This document shows, piece by piece, positions 32,130-41,107 of a stretch of 64,000 bases of DNA. The notes below the pieces were generated by a model that was not told the DNA's origin, made no database searches, and saw nothing but the letters and a program-made list of their open reading frames with translations. Each line of letters opens with the position of its first letter. The first letter of the stretch is position 1. This stretch comes from JAGXLC01 sp041686375 (GTDB lineage Bacteria > Bacteroidota > Bacteroidia > Bacteroidales > UBA12077). The stretch is taken from contig JAWLEB010000005.1 of NCBI GenBank assembly GCA_041686375.1, forward strand, positions 56,271 to 120,270, written 5' to 3'. A program made the translations under genes and the position numbers.

Positions 32130-34553
32130 TCATGAATGCGAACCATTATCTCCATTCATATATTGGTTTAGGATTTCTAGTAAAGATTTGTGAGGAATAG
32201 GTTTGGTAATATATTCATTACAGCCTGCGTTTATACAGGAAATTTTATCATTTTTCATAGCATAGGCAGATTGCGCCAAGATAGGTATTTTAGGATTTTC
32301 CTGTCTTATCTTTTTTGTTATTTCAAGTCCTGATATATCCGGAAGTCTGATATCCATGAGTATAACCCGTAAATCTTTCTTATGGACACAGTATTGTTGG
32401 TAACCTTCTTCACCCGTACCAGCAGTTATGATCTCCGCCTTAGTGTCTGAGAGCACCTCTTTGAGATATTCTGTGCTCGCAAGGTCATCTTCTATAATAA
32501 GAATCCTTTTATCTTGCCAGTTATAGGAAATAGATTTTTCTGTTGTTTTAGAAATAGGTTGTATGGATTCCTCAGATTTTTTGTACGGAATGGTAAAATA
32601 AAACGTTGAACCTTTATTTTCTTCACTTTCAACCCAGATTTCTCCTCCTAAATAATGAAGAAGTTCTTTTGTTATGGCCAGTCCCAGACCTGTCCCTCCA
32701 TATTTCCTGGTAATGGAATCATCCAATTGTCTGAACCTTTCAAATATTTCTTCTTTTTTGTTTTGAGGAATACCTATTCCTGTATCTTTAACGTAAAATA
32801 TAAGGGTGTCAAGGTTTCGCAAATTGTATCCTATTTCTATTTCACCTTCAGGAGTGAATTTTATGGCGTTTTTAATCAGGTTGGAAAGGATTTGTTTGAT
32901 TCTGGATTCATCGCTTATTATGATGTCATTACCATTTGTGAAAGTTTTATGAACAGAAAGGGCAATATTCTCTTTCTCAAGATCATTTAATTCCTGTTGG
33001 AAAATATCGTATAGGTTATCCATTAATATGTTAAGAGAACATTTGTTTTCTTCTATTTTTAGCTGTCTGGCGTCAATTTTAGAAAGGTCGATAATGTCGT
33101 CAAGCAAAGAGAGAAGAGAGTGGGAACGTTCCTCAATAATATCCACGAATTCATTCATTTTTTCCGGGTTATGCTTATTATCTTTTATAAGGTTTGCAAA
33201 GCCAATTATCCCATTCATCGGAGTTCTTATTTCATGCGACATATTTGCCAGAAAAGCATTTTTCAGACGAATACTTTCTTCAGCTTTTTCTTTTGATATT
33301 TGCAATTCCTCATTAATATTTTTAATTCTTTCATTGGTTTCTTTTAATTCTTCATTTAATGCCTCATATTCTTCATTTTGCTCTTTGATGGCTTTTTCTG
33401 CTTCGAGGTGTTCTGTGATGTCTCTAATGAGTCCTACAAAACCAATTACTTCCCCATTACTGTTTTTTAGGTAGCAAGCATTTGTTTCTCCGTAAAATGA
33501 ATTATTGTCTTTCTTTTTGTACCTTATTAAATTGAAAAAACCGTTGTTGTAGTATTGTTTTAGCCATTCCCCCATCTTTTTATATTCATCCGAAGTATCG
33601 TATAGAAATTGTGTTTTCTTCCCTTGAATCTCCTCAATCTTATACCCAAACAGTTCTTCTGCTGCAGGATTGGCATCGATTATATTTCTTTCTGTATCAG
33701 CTACTAGAATAGCATCCCGGCTGCTGTTGAAGAGATTTCTGTATTTTTCTTCGTTTTCTTTGAGTGCATGTTGCGACTTATGATTCTCAATAAATTTTGC
33801 AATTATTATTGATATTTCATTGATCAGATATTTTTCTTCTCTTAAAAAGAATTCGCCGTATGTGTTTATTTTTTTCCCCATATAAAACACTTCAACGGAG
33901 CCAAATATCTTTTCTTCAGAATTTATGGTGGTATAAAGTTTCCATTCTGTTTCATAGAAATTACGTGTTTTATAGCTCTTTCCATCGATATTAATTCGTA
34001 CGCAGGTAATTTCCGGGTATTGAAATCCCTGAGGTATGATATCTGTTATTTTTTGTAACGTTATTTCCGCATCAAGATTCTTTTGTTCAAGAATTTTCCC
34101 AATCTGGTACATGCAATTAAGCTCTTTTGTACGCTCTCGGAGGGCTTTAACCTCCGTATGGACAATTTCCCCAAATTTTATTGAACGTTTTAACAAATCG
34201 GCAGTTAATATATTTTTTGTTATATAGTCATATGCTCCGGCTTCAAGTGATTTCTGCTCCTGTTGCTTATTGTATTCATCCTCAATTACGATCACAGGTA
34301 TTTGGGTGGTAATTTTTTTAATCGCTTTGGTTATCTCCTGGCTTTCAAAAACTGTTGGTTTTGTGACGATAAGTGCAATGTCATATTGTTTTTTTAACGC
34401 TACATTATTTAAAGTTTCTTGTAAAGAATTTTTTATATGGAATTCCCACTTATTCTCTGAGATTAATTTTTTTATTTCCTCTGCGAATTGATCAGTTTCC
34501 CCGGCAGTGATGATGAGAAGTATTTTTAATTTTTTGATACTGGTATTTTTCAT
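32130..34553 (-). CDS. Hybrid histidine kinase with degenerate N-terminal receiver
   Basis: A soluble 807-residue signalling protein. Order: a receiver-like domain (about 10-125), a poorly defined region (130-260), PAS (about 265-385), a coiled coil (385-425), HisKA with His440 in NMSHEIRTP, HATPase_c (G box RKYGGTGLGLA), and a C-terminal receiver with VIIED-type acidic pair and VILMDIRLP phosphorylation site. The N-terminal receiver has lost key residues: the acidic pair is replaced by TAGETD and the phosphoacceptor strand reads IALIVTKP, though Lys113 remains. It is thus a pseudo-receiver, probably a protein-binding module. The linker before the last receiver is YNWQDKRILIIED, matching its paralogues. 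Confidence 0.92.
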   Translation of the reverse strand: MKNTSIKKLKILLIITAGETDQFAEEIKKLISENKWEFHIKNSLQETLNNVALKKQYDIALIVTKPTVFESQEITKAIKKITTQIPVIVIEDEYNKQQEQKSLEAGAYDYITKNILTADLLKRSIKFGEIVHTEVKALRERTKELNCMYQIGKILEQKNLDAEITLQKITDIIPQGFQYPEITCVRINIDGKSYKTRNFYETEWKLYTTINSEEKIFGSVEVFYMGKKINTYGEFFLREEKYLINEISIIIAKFIENHKSQHALKENEEKYRNLFNSSRDAILVADTERNIIDANPAAEELFGYKIEEIQGKKTQFLYDTSDEYKKMGEWLKQYYNNGFFNLIRYKKKDNNSFYGETNACYLKNSNGEVIGFVGLIRDITEHLEAEKAIKEQNEEYEALNEELKETNERIKNINEELQISKEKAEESIRLKNAFLANMSHEIRTPMNGIIGFANLIKDNKHNPEKMNEFVDIIEERSHSLLSLLDDIIDLSKIDARQLKIEENKCSLNILMDNLYDIFQQELNDLEKENIALSVHKTFTNGNDIIISDESRIKQILSNLIKNAIKFTPEGEIEIGYNLRNLDTLIFYVKDTGIGIPQNKKEEIFERFRQLDDSITRKYGGTGLGLAITKELLHYLGGEIWVESEENKGSTFYFTIPYKKSEESIQPISKTTEKSISYNWQDKRILIIEDDLASTEYLKEVLSDTKAEIITAGTGEEGYQQYCVHKKDLRVILMDIRLPDISGLEITKKIRQENPKIPILAQSAYAMKNDKISCINAGCNEYITKPIPHKSLLEILNQYMNGDNGSHS

Positions 34554-34744
34554 TATTTTTTCTCTTTGATATTTAGATCATTAATAAGTTTTAAGGCATT
34601 ATTAGTTTGCGGGCAAAGTAGCTTACGAAACATTTAGTAAATAGTTACTACTCATTGGTAGAGTGCATCCTTTTATCTCAGAATTGCTTTAGAGGGTTCT
34701 CTTCATGTGTCTTTAGCTTTTCCTGGTCTACTTGTTCTTATAAT

Positions 34745-37700
34745 TCAGTATTCCTCCTGCTTTGTTAGGTGTTTATCAACTATAGCTAAGAACCTTTTTT
34801 TATCTAATGGTTTTGTAATATAATCGTTGCAACCAGCTTCCAAACATTGGGCTTTGTCTTTGTTCATGGCATAAGCTGTTTGGGCTATAACCGGAATATT
34901 TTTGTTATGTTCCCTGATTTTTTGTGTTACTCGTGTTCCGTTTTCATCGGGTAATTGAATATCCATAATTATCAGGGAGATATTCAGGTGTTCTTTAAAT
35001 AACTGAAAAGCCTTTTTTCCATTATTTGCAGTGATTATGCTTACCTTCGTTTCTTTTAGAATTTCCTGCATGTATTTCAGACTGATTTGATCATCCTCTA
35101 CAATTAAAATTTTATGATTGTTCCAATTGTAATTCCTGTAGCTTATTTCTTCAGAAGCACCTTCTTCTTTTATCTCACTTTCAGGCGACTGTTGCTGCGG
35201 AAGTGTGAAGTAAAAAGTTGAGCCCTGGCCGAATTTAGAATCCACCCAAATTTTTCCACCTAAAAGCTCTATCAGATGTTTTGAAATAGACAACCCCAGT
35301 CCTGTTCCTTCGTATTTTCTGGAACTGGATTCATCTCCCTGTCGGAATCGTATGAAAATTTCATCCTGTTTTGCTTTAGGAATGCCTATACCTGTATCTC
35401 TGACAAAAAATGTAAAGTTGCCTTCTTCATTTACCATATATCCAAACTCTACCATTCCTTCATCAGTAAATTTTAATGCGTTATTTAACAGATTTGTCAG
35501 AATTTGATTTAACCTGTCCTGGTCGGTATACATGAAACTTTTTTCTTGTGGTAATGCTTTATGAAGTTTTAGGGTGATATTTTTGTTTTCCGTTTGTTTC
35601 ATTACTATAGAAAACGAATTGTATAGTTCGTGTATCAGGTCATTGAGATTACATGGTGAATATTCTGTTTGAAGGAGATTAGACTCTATTTTGGAAAGGT
35701 CTACTATATCGTTAAGTATTTGAAGCAGATGTTTTGAGCGATTGTAGATAATTTCCAGAAATTCTTTTTGTTTATCCGGGGAAAATTGATTTTCTTTTAG
35801 CAACTGGGCAAATCCCAGAATTGCATTCATAGGGGTGCGAATTTCATGTGACATGTTGGCAAGAAATACAGATTTCAGCCGGTCGCTTTCTTCTGCTTTT
35901 TCTTTTGCCTGGAGGAGATTCAGTTTATATCTTTCTTCCTGTATTTTAGAATGTAATAACGGAGCAATATAGTTACATAATTTGTTAATCAGCGCTTTGT
36001 CTTCATCATTATAGCCTTCGGGTTTGTTGGCAATGGCAATTTGCCCTATGAGTTTGTCGTTTAGTATAATAGGCGCTGCTAAGGCGGATTTAAGCTGTAC
36101 ATGTCCCTCGGGTAATTTCAGGTTATGGTTTGTGTATAATGTTTGTTTCTTTTTGAGCGATTCACCCCAAACTCCTTTCCATGAACTTTTTGGGAACACA
36201 ATGCTTTTGCTGTTTACATGGCATTCACTCCATATATCTTTTGTCATTGATTCAGAAACAAGATCGCCCTCTTCATTTATATAACCGAAATAACCATACT
36301 GGCTGCTGAAAGCTTTCCTGATGATATCCAGAACATTCTTGTAAAAATCTTCTCTTTCGCTGTTAATAAACGTATTGGAAATGCGATTCTGTAAAATAAG
36401 TTCCCATTCTGTCTTTTTTCTTTCTGTAATATCCCTGGAAGTAGTAAGTACAGCCTTTTGCCCTTCATAATTAATAATCCTGGAATTAAGTTCAACAGGA
36501 ATAATTTTTCCGTCTTTTGTAACGTGTTCATTTTCAAAAAATGCTTTGTTTTTGGTCTTCAACTCCTGCAATTTTTCAAGGTAATTATTTTTTTGCCCCG
36601 GAGTATTGAGGTCTACTGGTTTCAGTTTTAAAAGTTCCTTTTTAGAATAACCCAGTCTTTCAGTTGCTGCTATATTTACTTCAAGCATGTTCCCTTCAAG
36701 ATCATAAATGTAAATTGCATCTGATGCGCTGTTGTATAGTGTTTTAAATTTTGATTCGCTTTTTTTCATTCTTTGTTCAGCTCGTTTTTTCTCAGTAATT
36801 TCAAGTAATATCCCTTTAAAATGTATAATGTTTCCGGAACCATCTCTTTCTATCCATGTTCTGTCGTCTACCCATTTGACTTTTCCATCTTCCGAAACAA
36901 TCCGGTATTCCTGGGTAAATGACTCTCTGTTTTTTTCATTGGAATACTTAATAAGTTCACTCACTATTTTTTCCTGGTCATATGGGTGAATAACATCTTT
37001 ATAGTCAATATCACCTGAATAAAAATCCGAAGGTGTATACCCTAATAATGCAATTACATTGTCTGTAACAAATTCTACCGGCCAACCTTCGGAATTTTTC
37101 CATAGGAAGGCAACAGCCGGGCTTTTATTGATTATATCATTGGCTTCCTGTAGCTTTTCTTTTTTGTCTTTAAGTTCCTTTATGGTTTCAATTAGCTGGT
37201 TGTTTGATTCGTTCAGCTCTTCGTCAAGCGCAATGTATTCCTCATTTTGTGAGCGTATTTCTTCATTTTTTTCTTTAAGTTCTTTCTGGTTTTCAATTTG
37301 TTCTGAGATGTCATGTACAACCACCAGAAGTTTTTTTCCTGCCTCGGTTTCAATAGCATTTAATGTTATTTCAGTGTCGAATAGCTGGCCGCTTTTTGTT
37401 TTGTGTTTCCAGTAAAAGTGCTGTATGTTACCCTGGAGCGCTTTTTTTATATGATTTTTCCCTGTTGTTTTAGATAATGTGCCGTCAGGTTGAGTTCTCG
37501 GAGATATATCATCTGCAGGGTCTTTCCCTATTAACTCGTTTTTTTTATAACCAAATAACCTGGCTGCTTGGTCATTGCAATCTTCTATTTTATTGCTTAT
37601 CAAGAAAAAACCTTCTCCGGAATTTTCAAAGATAGTCCGGTATTTGTTTTCGCTTTCTTTGAGTTTCTGTTCATGGGCTTTTTGTTGTGTGATATCAATA

Positions 37701-38224
37701 AATGCTGATCGGATTGTATTCTGGTCTTCCTGGTTTTCCGGGTATTTTACCGGGGTACTTTCCATTTTCACAAAAACTGTATTTTTATCAGCAACTTGAA
37801 GCTTGAGCTCACACGTTAATTGTTCTCTCTGCTGGATAACATTCTTTAAATGAAGATAAAAAGTTTCTTGTGAGTCAGGATTAATGAAGGCAGAGAAATC
37901 TTTTCCAATCAATTCTTTTTTGTGTGTGCCAAGAATTTCTGTACCGGTTGTATTTACATCTGATATTATATAGTTATTTTTTATTATGATGTATCCGTTT
38001 GGAGCCTCATTGAAAAGTTCTGAGCATTTCTTTCTTGAGGTTTCCAGTTCGTTATATACTTTTTGGAGTTTGTCTTTTTGCTGCTCAAGTTCCTTTTGAT
38101 AAATAATAAACTCTTCCTCAATAGATTCAAGGATTTTGTTATATATAACCGGCTCCTGGATTCCTTTTTGTTCTAAGATTCTTTTCACTTTTGTTCTGTA
38201 ATGCGAGTTTTTCTTGCTTTGCAT
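34745..38224 (-). CDS. Multi-PAS/GAF hybrid histidine kinase (1159 aa)
   Basis: The largest kinase of the block. An N-terminal coiled coil is followed by four PAS domains (about 65-185, 190-310, 350-480 and 485-605; the third has the PAC sequence RIVSEDGKVKWVDDRTW), then GAF (about 615-755), a helical linker, HisKA with His793 in NMSHEIRTP, HATPase_c (RKYEGTGLGLS), and receiver (VEDDQISLKYM, LIIMDIQLP). There is no membrane segment, so it senses cytosolic or diffusible signals. It follows the NarL-type pair on the same strand after a 198-base gap that holds an operator-like palindrome (38367-38392). Signals cannot be deduced; no heme or FAD signature was recognised with confidence. Confidence 0.92.
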   Translation of the reverse strand: MQSKKNSHYRTKVKRILEQKGIQEPVIYNKILESIEEEFIIYQKELEQQKDKLQKVYNELETSRKKCSELFNEAPNGYIIIKNNYIISDVNTTGTEILGTHKKELIGKDFSAFINPDSQETFYLHLKNVIQQREQLTCELKLQVADKNTVFVKMESTPVKYPENQEDQNTIRSAFIDITQQKAHEQKLKESENKYRTIFENSGEGFFLISNKIEDCNDQAARLFGYKKNELIGKDPADDISPRTQPDGTLSKTTGKNHIKKALQGNIQHFYWKHKTKSGQLFDTEITLNAIETEAGKKLLVVVHDISEQIENQKELKEKNEEIRSQNEEYIALDEELNESNNQLIETIKELKDKKEKLQEANDIINKSPAVAFLWKNSEGWPVEFVTDNVIALLGYTPSDFYSGDIDYKDVIHPYDQEKIVSELIKYSNEKNRESFTQEYRIVSEDGKVKWVDDRTWIERDGSGNIIHFKGILLEITEKKRAEQRMKKSESKFKTLYNSASDAIYIYDLEGNMLEVNIAATERLGYSKKELLKLKPVDLNTPGQKNNYLEKLQELKTKNKAFFENEHVTKDGKIIPVELNSRIINYEGQKAVLTTSRDITERKKTEWELILQNRISNTFINSEREDFYKNVLDIIRKAFSSQYGYFGYINEEGDLVSESMTKDIWSECHVNSKSIVFPKSSWKGVWGESLKKKQTLYTNHNLKLPEGHVQLKSALAAPIILNDKLIGQIAIANKPEGYNDEDKALINKLCNYIAPLLHSKIQEERYKLNLLQAKEKAEESDRLKSVFLANMSHEIRTPMNAILGFAQLLKENQFSPDKQKEFLEIIYNRSKHLLQILNDIVDLSKIESNLLQTEYSPCNLNDLIHELYNSFSIVMKQTENKNITLKLHKALPQEKSFMYTDQDRLNQILTNLLNNALKFTDEGMVEFGYMVNEEGNFTFFVRDTGIGIPKAKQDEIFIRFRQGDESSSRKYEGTGLGLSISKHLIELLGGKIWVDSKFGQGSTFYFTLPQQQSPESEIKEEGASEEISYRNYNWNNHKILIVEDDQISLKYMQEILKETKVSIITANNGKKAFQLFKEHLNISLIIMDIQLPDENGTRVTQKIREHNKNIPVIAQTAYAMNKDKAQCLEAGCNDYITKPLDKKRFLAIVDKHLTKQEEY

Positions 38225-38366
38225 AAATTAGCTTCTTGCCGTTTATATAATTTTCTTGCCCTAATCTTTTTATTTAATGTGAGGGCAAATAACATATAAA
38301 GTATAAAATTAAGACGAACAGAACTAGTTTAAGGTGTGTTAATAAATGATAGGAAATTACCTTGAC

Positions 38367-38392
38367 TATTTGTAGGAAAAATCTTACAAATA
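38367..38392. promoter_or_regulatory. 26-bp palindrome, candidate binding site of the NarL-type regulator
   Basis: Arms TATTTGTAGGA (38367-38377) and TCTTACAAATA (38382-38392) pair over 11 bp with one G-T, around AAAA. The core read on the minus strand, TAAGATTTTTCCTA, has the TAAGA-N4-TCCTA shape of known RcsB (NarL-family) sites. It lies between the regulator gene and the large hybrid kinase gene. A terminator role is less likely, because no T-tract follows on the minus strand. Confidence 0.45.
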
Positions 38393-38422
38393 CTTATATT
38401 TTGTGTGTAGTATTGTTGGGTA

Positions 38423-39052
38423 TTAGAATAGATGATGTTCCATTGCATATTTTATCAGTTCTGAATTACTTTTCATATTCATTTTTTTCAGGATTCTTGA
38501 ACGGTAGGTACTTATTGTTTTTACACTTAAAGATAGGGTTTGCGCTATTCCTGTCAGTGATTTTCCTTCGGCGATTTTAAGTAATACTTCGTATTCTCTG
38601 TCGGTCAGGGTTTGATGAGGTAATTTATCTATGTTGTCATTGAGAAAGTTGGCTAATTCTTCTGCAAGGTTGGTGCTTATATATTTTTTTCCTTTGTTAA
38701 CTTTATGGATTGCCTTTATGAGTTCTTCAGGTACACTATCTTTAGTGAGGTATCCCATAGCACCTGATTTCATAACTCTGAGCGCATACTGACTTTCCGG
38801 ATGCATGCTCAATATTAAAACGGGTAATTCCGGGAAACTGGATTTCAACTGCTTTAAAGCTTCCACTCCGCTTCTTCCGGGTAAAGAAATATCCAGTATA
38901 ACCACATCAAAATCCTGTTTATTAATTATTTTAAACATTTCTTCGGCTGTACCCGCTTCAGATACTACCCGGATATCTTCAGAGTCTTCAAGCAATTGTT
39001 TGATTCCTTTACGAACGATGATGTGGTCGTCTACAAGTAATATTTTAATCAT
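38423..39052 (-). CDS. NarL/FixJ-type response regulator
   Basis: A 209-residue transcription factor. Its receiver (1-120) has acidic residues VDDH at the start, phosphoacceptor Asp54 (VILDISLPG) and the KD of LTKDSVPEE. A LuxR-type helix-turn-helix (about 145-205) contains LTDREYEVLLKIAEGKS and SLSVKTISTYRSRILKKM. It lies 6 bases behind its probable kinase (39059-40465). The palindrome at 38367-38392 just downstream resembles targets of this family and may be one of its sites. Confidence 0.93.
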   Translation of the reverse strand: MIKILLVDDHIIVRKGIKQLLEDSEDIRVVSEAGTAEEMFKIINKQDFDVVILDISLPGRSGVEALKQLKSSFPELPVLILSMHPESQYALRVMKSGAMGYLTKDSVPEELIKAIHKVNKGKKYISTNLAEELANFLNDNIDKLPHQTLTDREYEVLLKIAEGKSLTGIAQTLSLSVKTISTYRSRILKKMNMKSNSELIKYAMEHHLF

Positions 39053-39058
39053 TATGCT

Positions 39059-40465
39059 TTATTTTATTGGAATTTTTATGGTTACTTGTGTTCCGCTGCC
39101 TTTATCGCCTTTAATGCTAAATGTGGCATTCATTATAAAGGCGCGTTCTTTCATACCTATTACTCCAAGATTGTCTGTCGCCTGATTTTCACTTAAATCG
39201 AAACCGATGCCATTGTCTTTAATTTCAAGTGTAATTTCCTTTTCGTTCTGTTTCATGCTGACTTCAACTTTTGAAGCTTCTGCATGCCTGTAAACGTTGT
39301 TTAATGCTTCCTGTATTATTCTGTAAATATTAATTGCTTTGTTTTCATCTATACCAATTTCTACTTCATTATCAGGAAGATATAAATAACAACTTATTTT
39401 ACTTTGTTTCTCGAATTCATTCACGTACCATTCTATTGCTGAAAGAATTCCCATATCATCTATTATGCTTGGATGTAGTTCAGTGGCAAGCTGTTTGACT
39501 TTTTGCAAAGTTACATTTGTCAACTCAATTAATTCGAGAATTTTTGATCGCATCTTTCTGTCTCTTCGGTCAATTTGCTTTTTTATCCAGGAAAGCCCCA
39601 TGTGAATTGCCGATAAATATTGTCCCAGTTCATCATGTATTTCTCGTGCAATATAGGAACGTTCTTGTTCAATCAGGTTTTGCTGGTAACTTGATAATTT
39701 TTTTAACTGATTTCTTGATTCCTTCAATTCTTGTTCTATTTTATTCCTTTCAGTTAAATCAATACACGAACCTATATAACCTAAAAAGCTGTCATTGTCA
39801 TCATACATCGGGGCGCCGATATCATAAAACCATCTGTATTGATTATCTTTATTTTTAATGCGATATTCCAATGTAAAATTTTGCCGTTTTTTAAATGCAC
39901 CCAGGTATTGGTTTATAGTTTGCTCTTTGTCTTCGGGGTGTAGTCCTTCTGTCCAGCCCATGCCTTTTTCTTCTTCAAGTGTTCTTCCGCGAAATTTAAG
40001 CCATCTCTCATTAAAATAGGTACACTGCCCTTTCTGATCAGACATCCAGATTAATACAGGGGCATAATCAGCCAGTTTTTTAAATTTTTCTTCACTAATT
40101 ATCGTTTTTTCCTGTGCTTTTTTTCGTTGTTCAATTTCTTCTTTTAGTTGAGCGTTAAGTCTTTCCAGGTTGGATTTTTGAGAATATAGATACCGGAGAA
40201 TCGGTTGGATGTTGATTATGCCTATAAACATCAGCAAAGAAATTGCTAGAGCAATAAACTCTGTGGATAAAAGCGTAGTAGATTCTCCTTCAACAATAAA
40301 GCTGTAAAATGAAACTGCTCTTCTTACAGCCATTAGAATGATTGCTACAGCCAAGGCAAACCATCCCCATATATATCCGGTGATTTTGATTAAGCGTAAC
40401 GCTAAAAACGCGCAGGATAGCTGGAGGACTATTGAAATAATCAGAACTACTTCCAGAAGTAACAT
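39059..40465 (-). CDS. NarX/DesK-type sensor kinase with PAS domain (HisKA_3)
   Basis: Membrane histidine kinase of 468 residues that pairs with the NarL-type regulator. About three membrane helices (2-100) form the input region, followed by a coiled coil, a PAS/PAC unit (about 125-245), HisKA_3 with phosphoacceptor His277 in AREIHDELGQ, and a short HATPase_c ending DNLGVIGMKERA. The X-REIHD form of the phosphoacceptor is diagnostic of the NarX/DesK class, whose partners are LuxR-type regulators, consistent with the gene order. The membrane part has no recognised ligand domain. Confidence 0.92.
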   Translation of the reverse strand: MLLLEVVLIISIVLQLSCAFLALRLIKITGYIWGWFALAVAIILMAVRRAVSFYSFIVEGESTTLLSTEFIALAISLLMFIGIINIQPILRYLYSQKSNLERLNAQLKEEIEQRKKAQEKTIISEEKFKKLADYAPVLIWMSDQKGQCTYFNERWLKFRGRTLEEEKGMGWTEGLHPEDKEQTINQYLGAFKKRQNFTLEYRIKNKDNQYRWFYDIGAPMYDDNDSFLGYIGSCIDLTERNKIEQELKESRNQLKKLSSYQQNLIEQERSYIAREIHDELGQYLSAIHMGLSWIKKQIDRRDRKMRSKILELIELTNVTLQKVKQLATELHPSIIDDMGILSAIEWYVNEFEKQSKISCYLYLPDNEVEIGIDENKAINIYRIIQEALNNVYRHAEASKVEVSMKQNEKEITLEIKDNGIGFDLSENQATDNLGVIGMKERAFIMNATFSIKGDKGSGTQVTIKIPIK

Positions 40466-40734
40466 ATAAAGGACTTTGGATTAAATAATTTTCTTTAATA
40501 ATTGAGAAGCTGCTATTTTTTACTCAATAACAAATAGTTAAAATTAAACAGAAACTCATTAAATATGAAATTTTTATCAATGAGATCTATTTTTTTGTCA
40601 ACAAAAACTTGAACTGTTTAACCGCCGGGAGAACCAGGACTCAGGTTGTATTCAGTCTTCTTTTATTTTTGGGTATTATTTGTATTCAACAATTTTTTAT
40701 TAAAGTTTGTTTAAGAAAAAAAATCTTATGCTAT

Positions 40735-40974
40735 ATGGAAAATTGGCAAGAAAACAAAAATGAGATAACAAAGACTTTTAATTTTAAAGATTTTGTTCAG
40801 GCTATTGAATTTATTAACCAGGTTAGAGATATTGCGGAAACATATCAACATCATCCGGATTTATATCTTTATTCCTACAATAAGGTAAAAGTAACCCTGA
40901 CTACCCATAGTGAGGGCAGGGTGACTGAGAAGGATTATAAGTTGGCAGAAGAGGTTGATAAACTGGTTGGATGA
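40735..40974 (+). CDS. Pterin-4a-carbinolamine dehydratase (PCD/DCoH)
   Basis: Dehydrates 4a-hydroxytetrahydrobiopterin; some bacterial members have other proposed roles, for example in molybdopterin metabolism. I use ATG 40735 (MENWQENKNE); the frame opens at 40609 but those 42 residues look like noise. The 79-residue protein shows the catalytic pattern ETYQHHPDLY, a tyrosine in YSYNKV, and TTHSEG...EKDYKLAEEVD. It is a little short at the N-terminus compared with the usual 95-100 residues, but core residues are intact. No aromatic-amino-acid hydroxylase gene is seen nearby, so its role here is open. Confidence 0.85.
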   Translation: MENWQENKNEITKTFNFKDFVQAIEFINQVRDIAETYQHHPDLYLYSYNKVKVTLTTHSEGRVTEKDYKLAEEVDKLVG

Positions 40975-41025
40975 AATGCCCGCAAAAAATAATCCTACCC
41001 TTGTGTGATTTTATCGTTTTAAGTG

Positions 41026-41088
41026 GTTATCTACTTGGTTACTCAAAAAGTGTTAAGAAAAACATCAATGGGAGCTTATAGGTAATCA
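41026..41088. repeat. Dispersed intergenic repeat, copy B
   Basis: Left block GTTATCTACTTGGTTACT (41026-41043) and right block 41066-41086 (core GAGCTTATAGGTAAT) match copy A at 13764-13830. GGTTACT (41037-41043) can pair with GGTAATC (41081-41087), keeping the stem of copy A by G-U pairs. It lies between convergent genes, as copy A does. Confidence 0.6.
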
Positions 41089-41107
41089 GGGTAACATAAA
41101 GATTATT

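Noticed and set aside
40609..40734. Upstream extension of the pterin dehydratase frame
   Set aside because: The first 42 codons include a hydrophobic stretch unlike the family; the conserved domain starts at ATG 40735.
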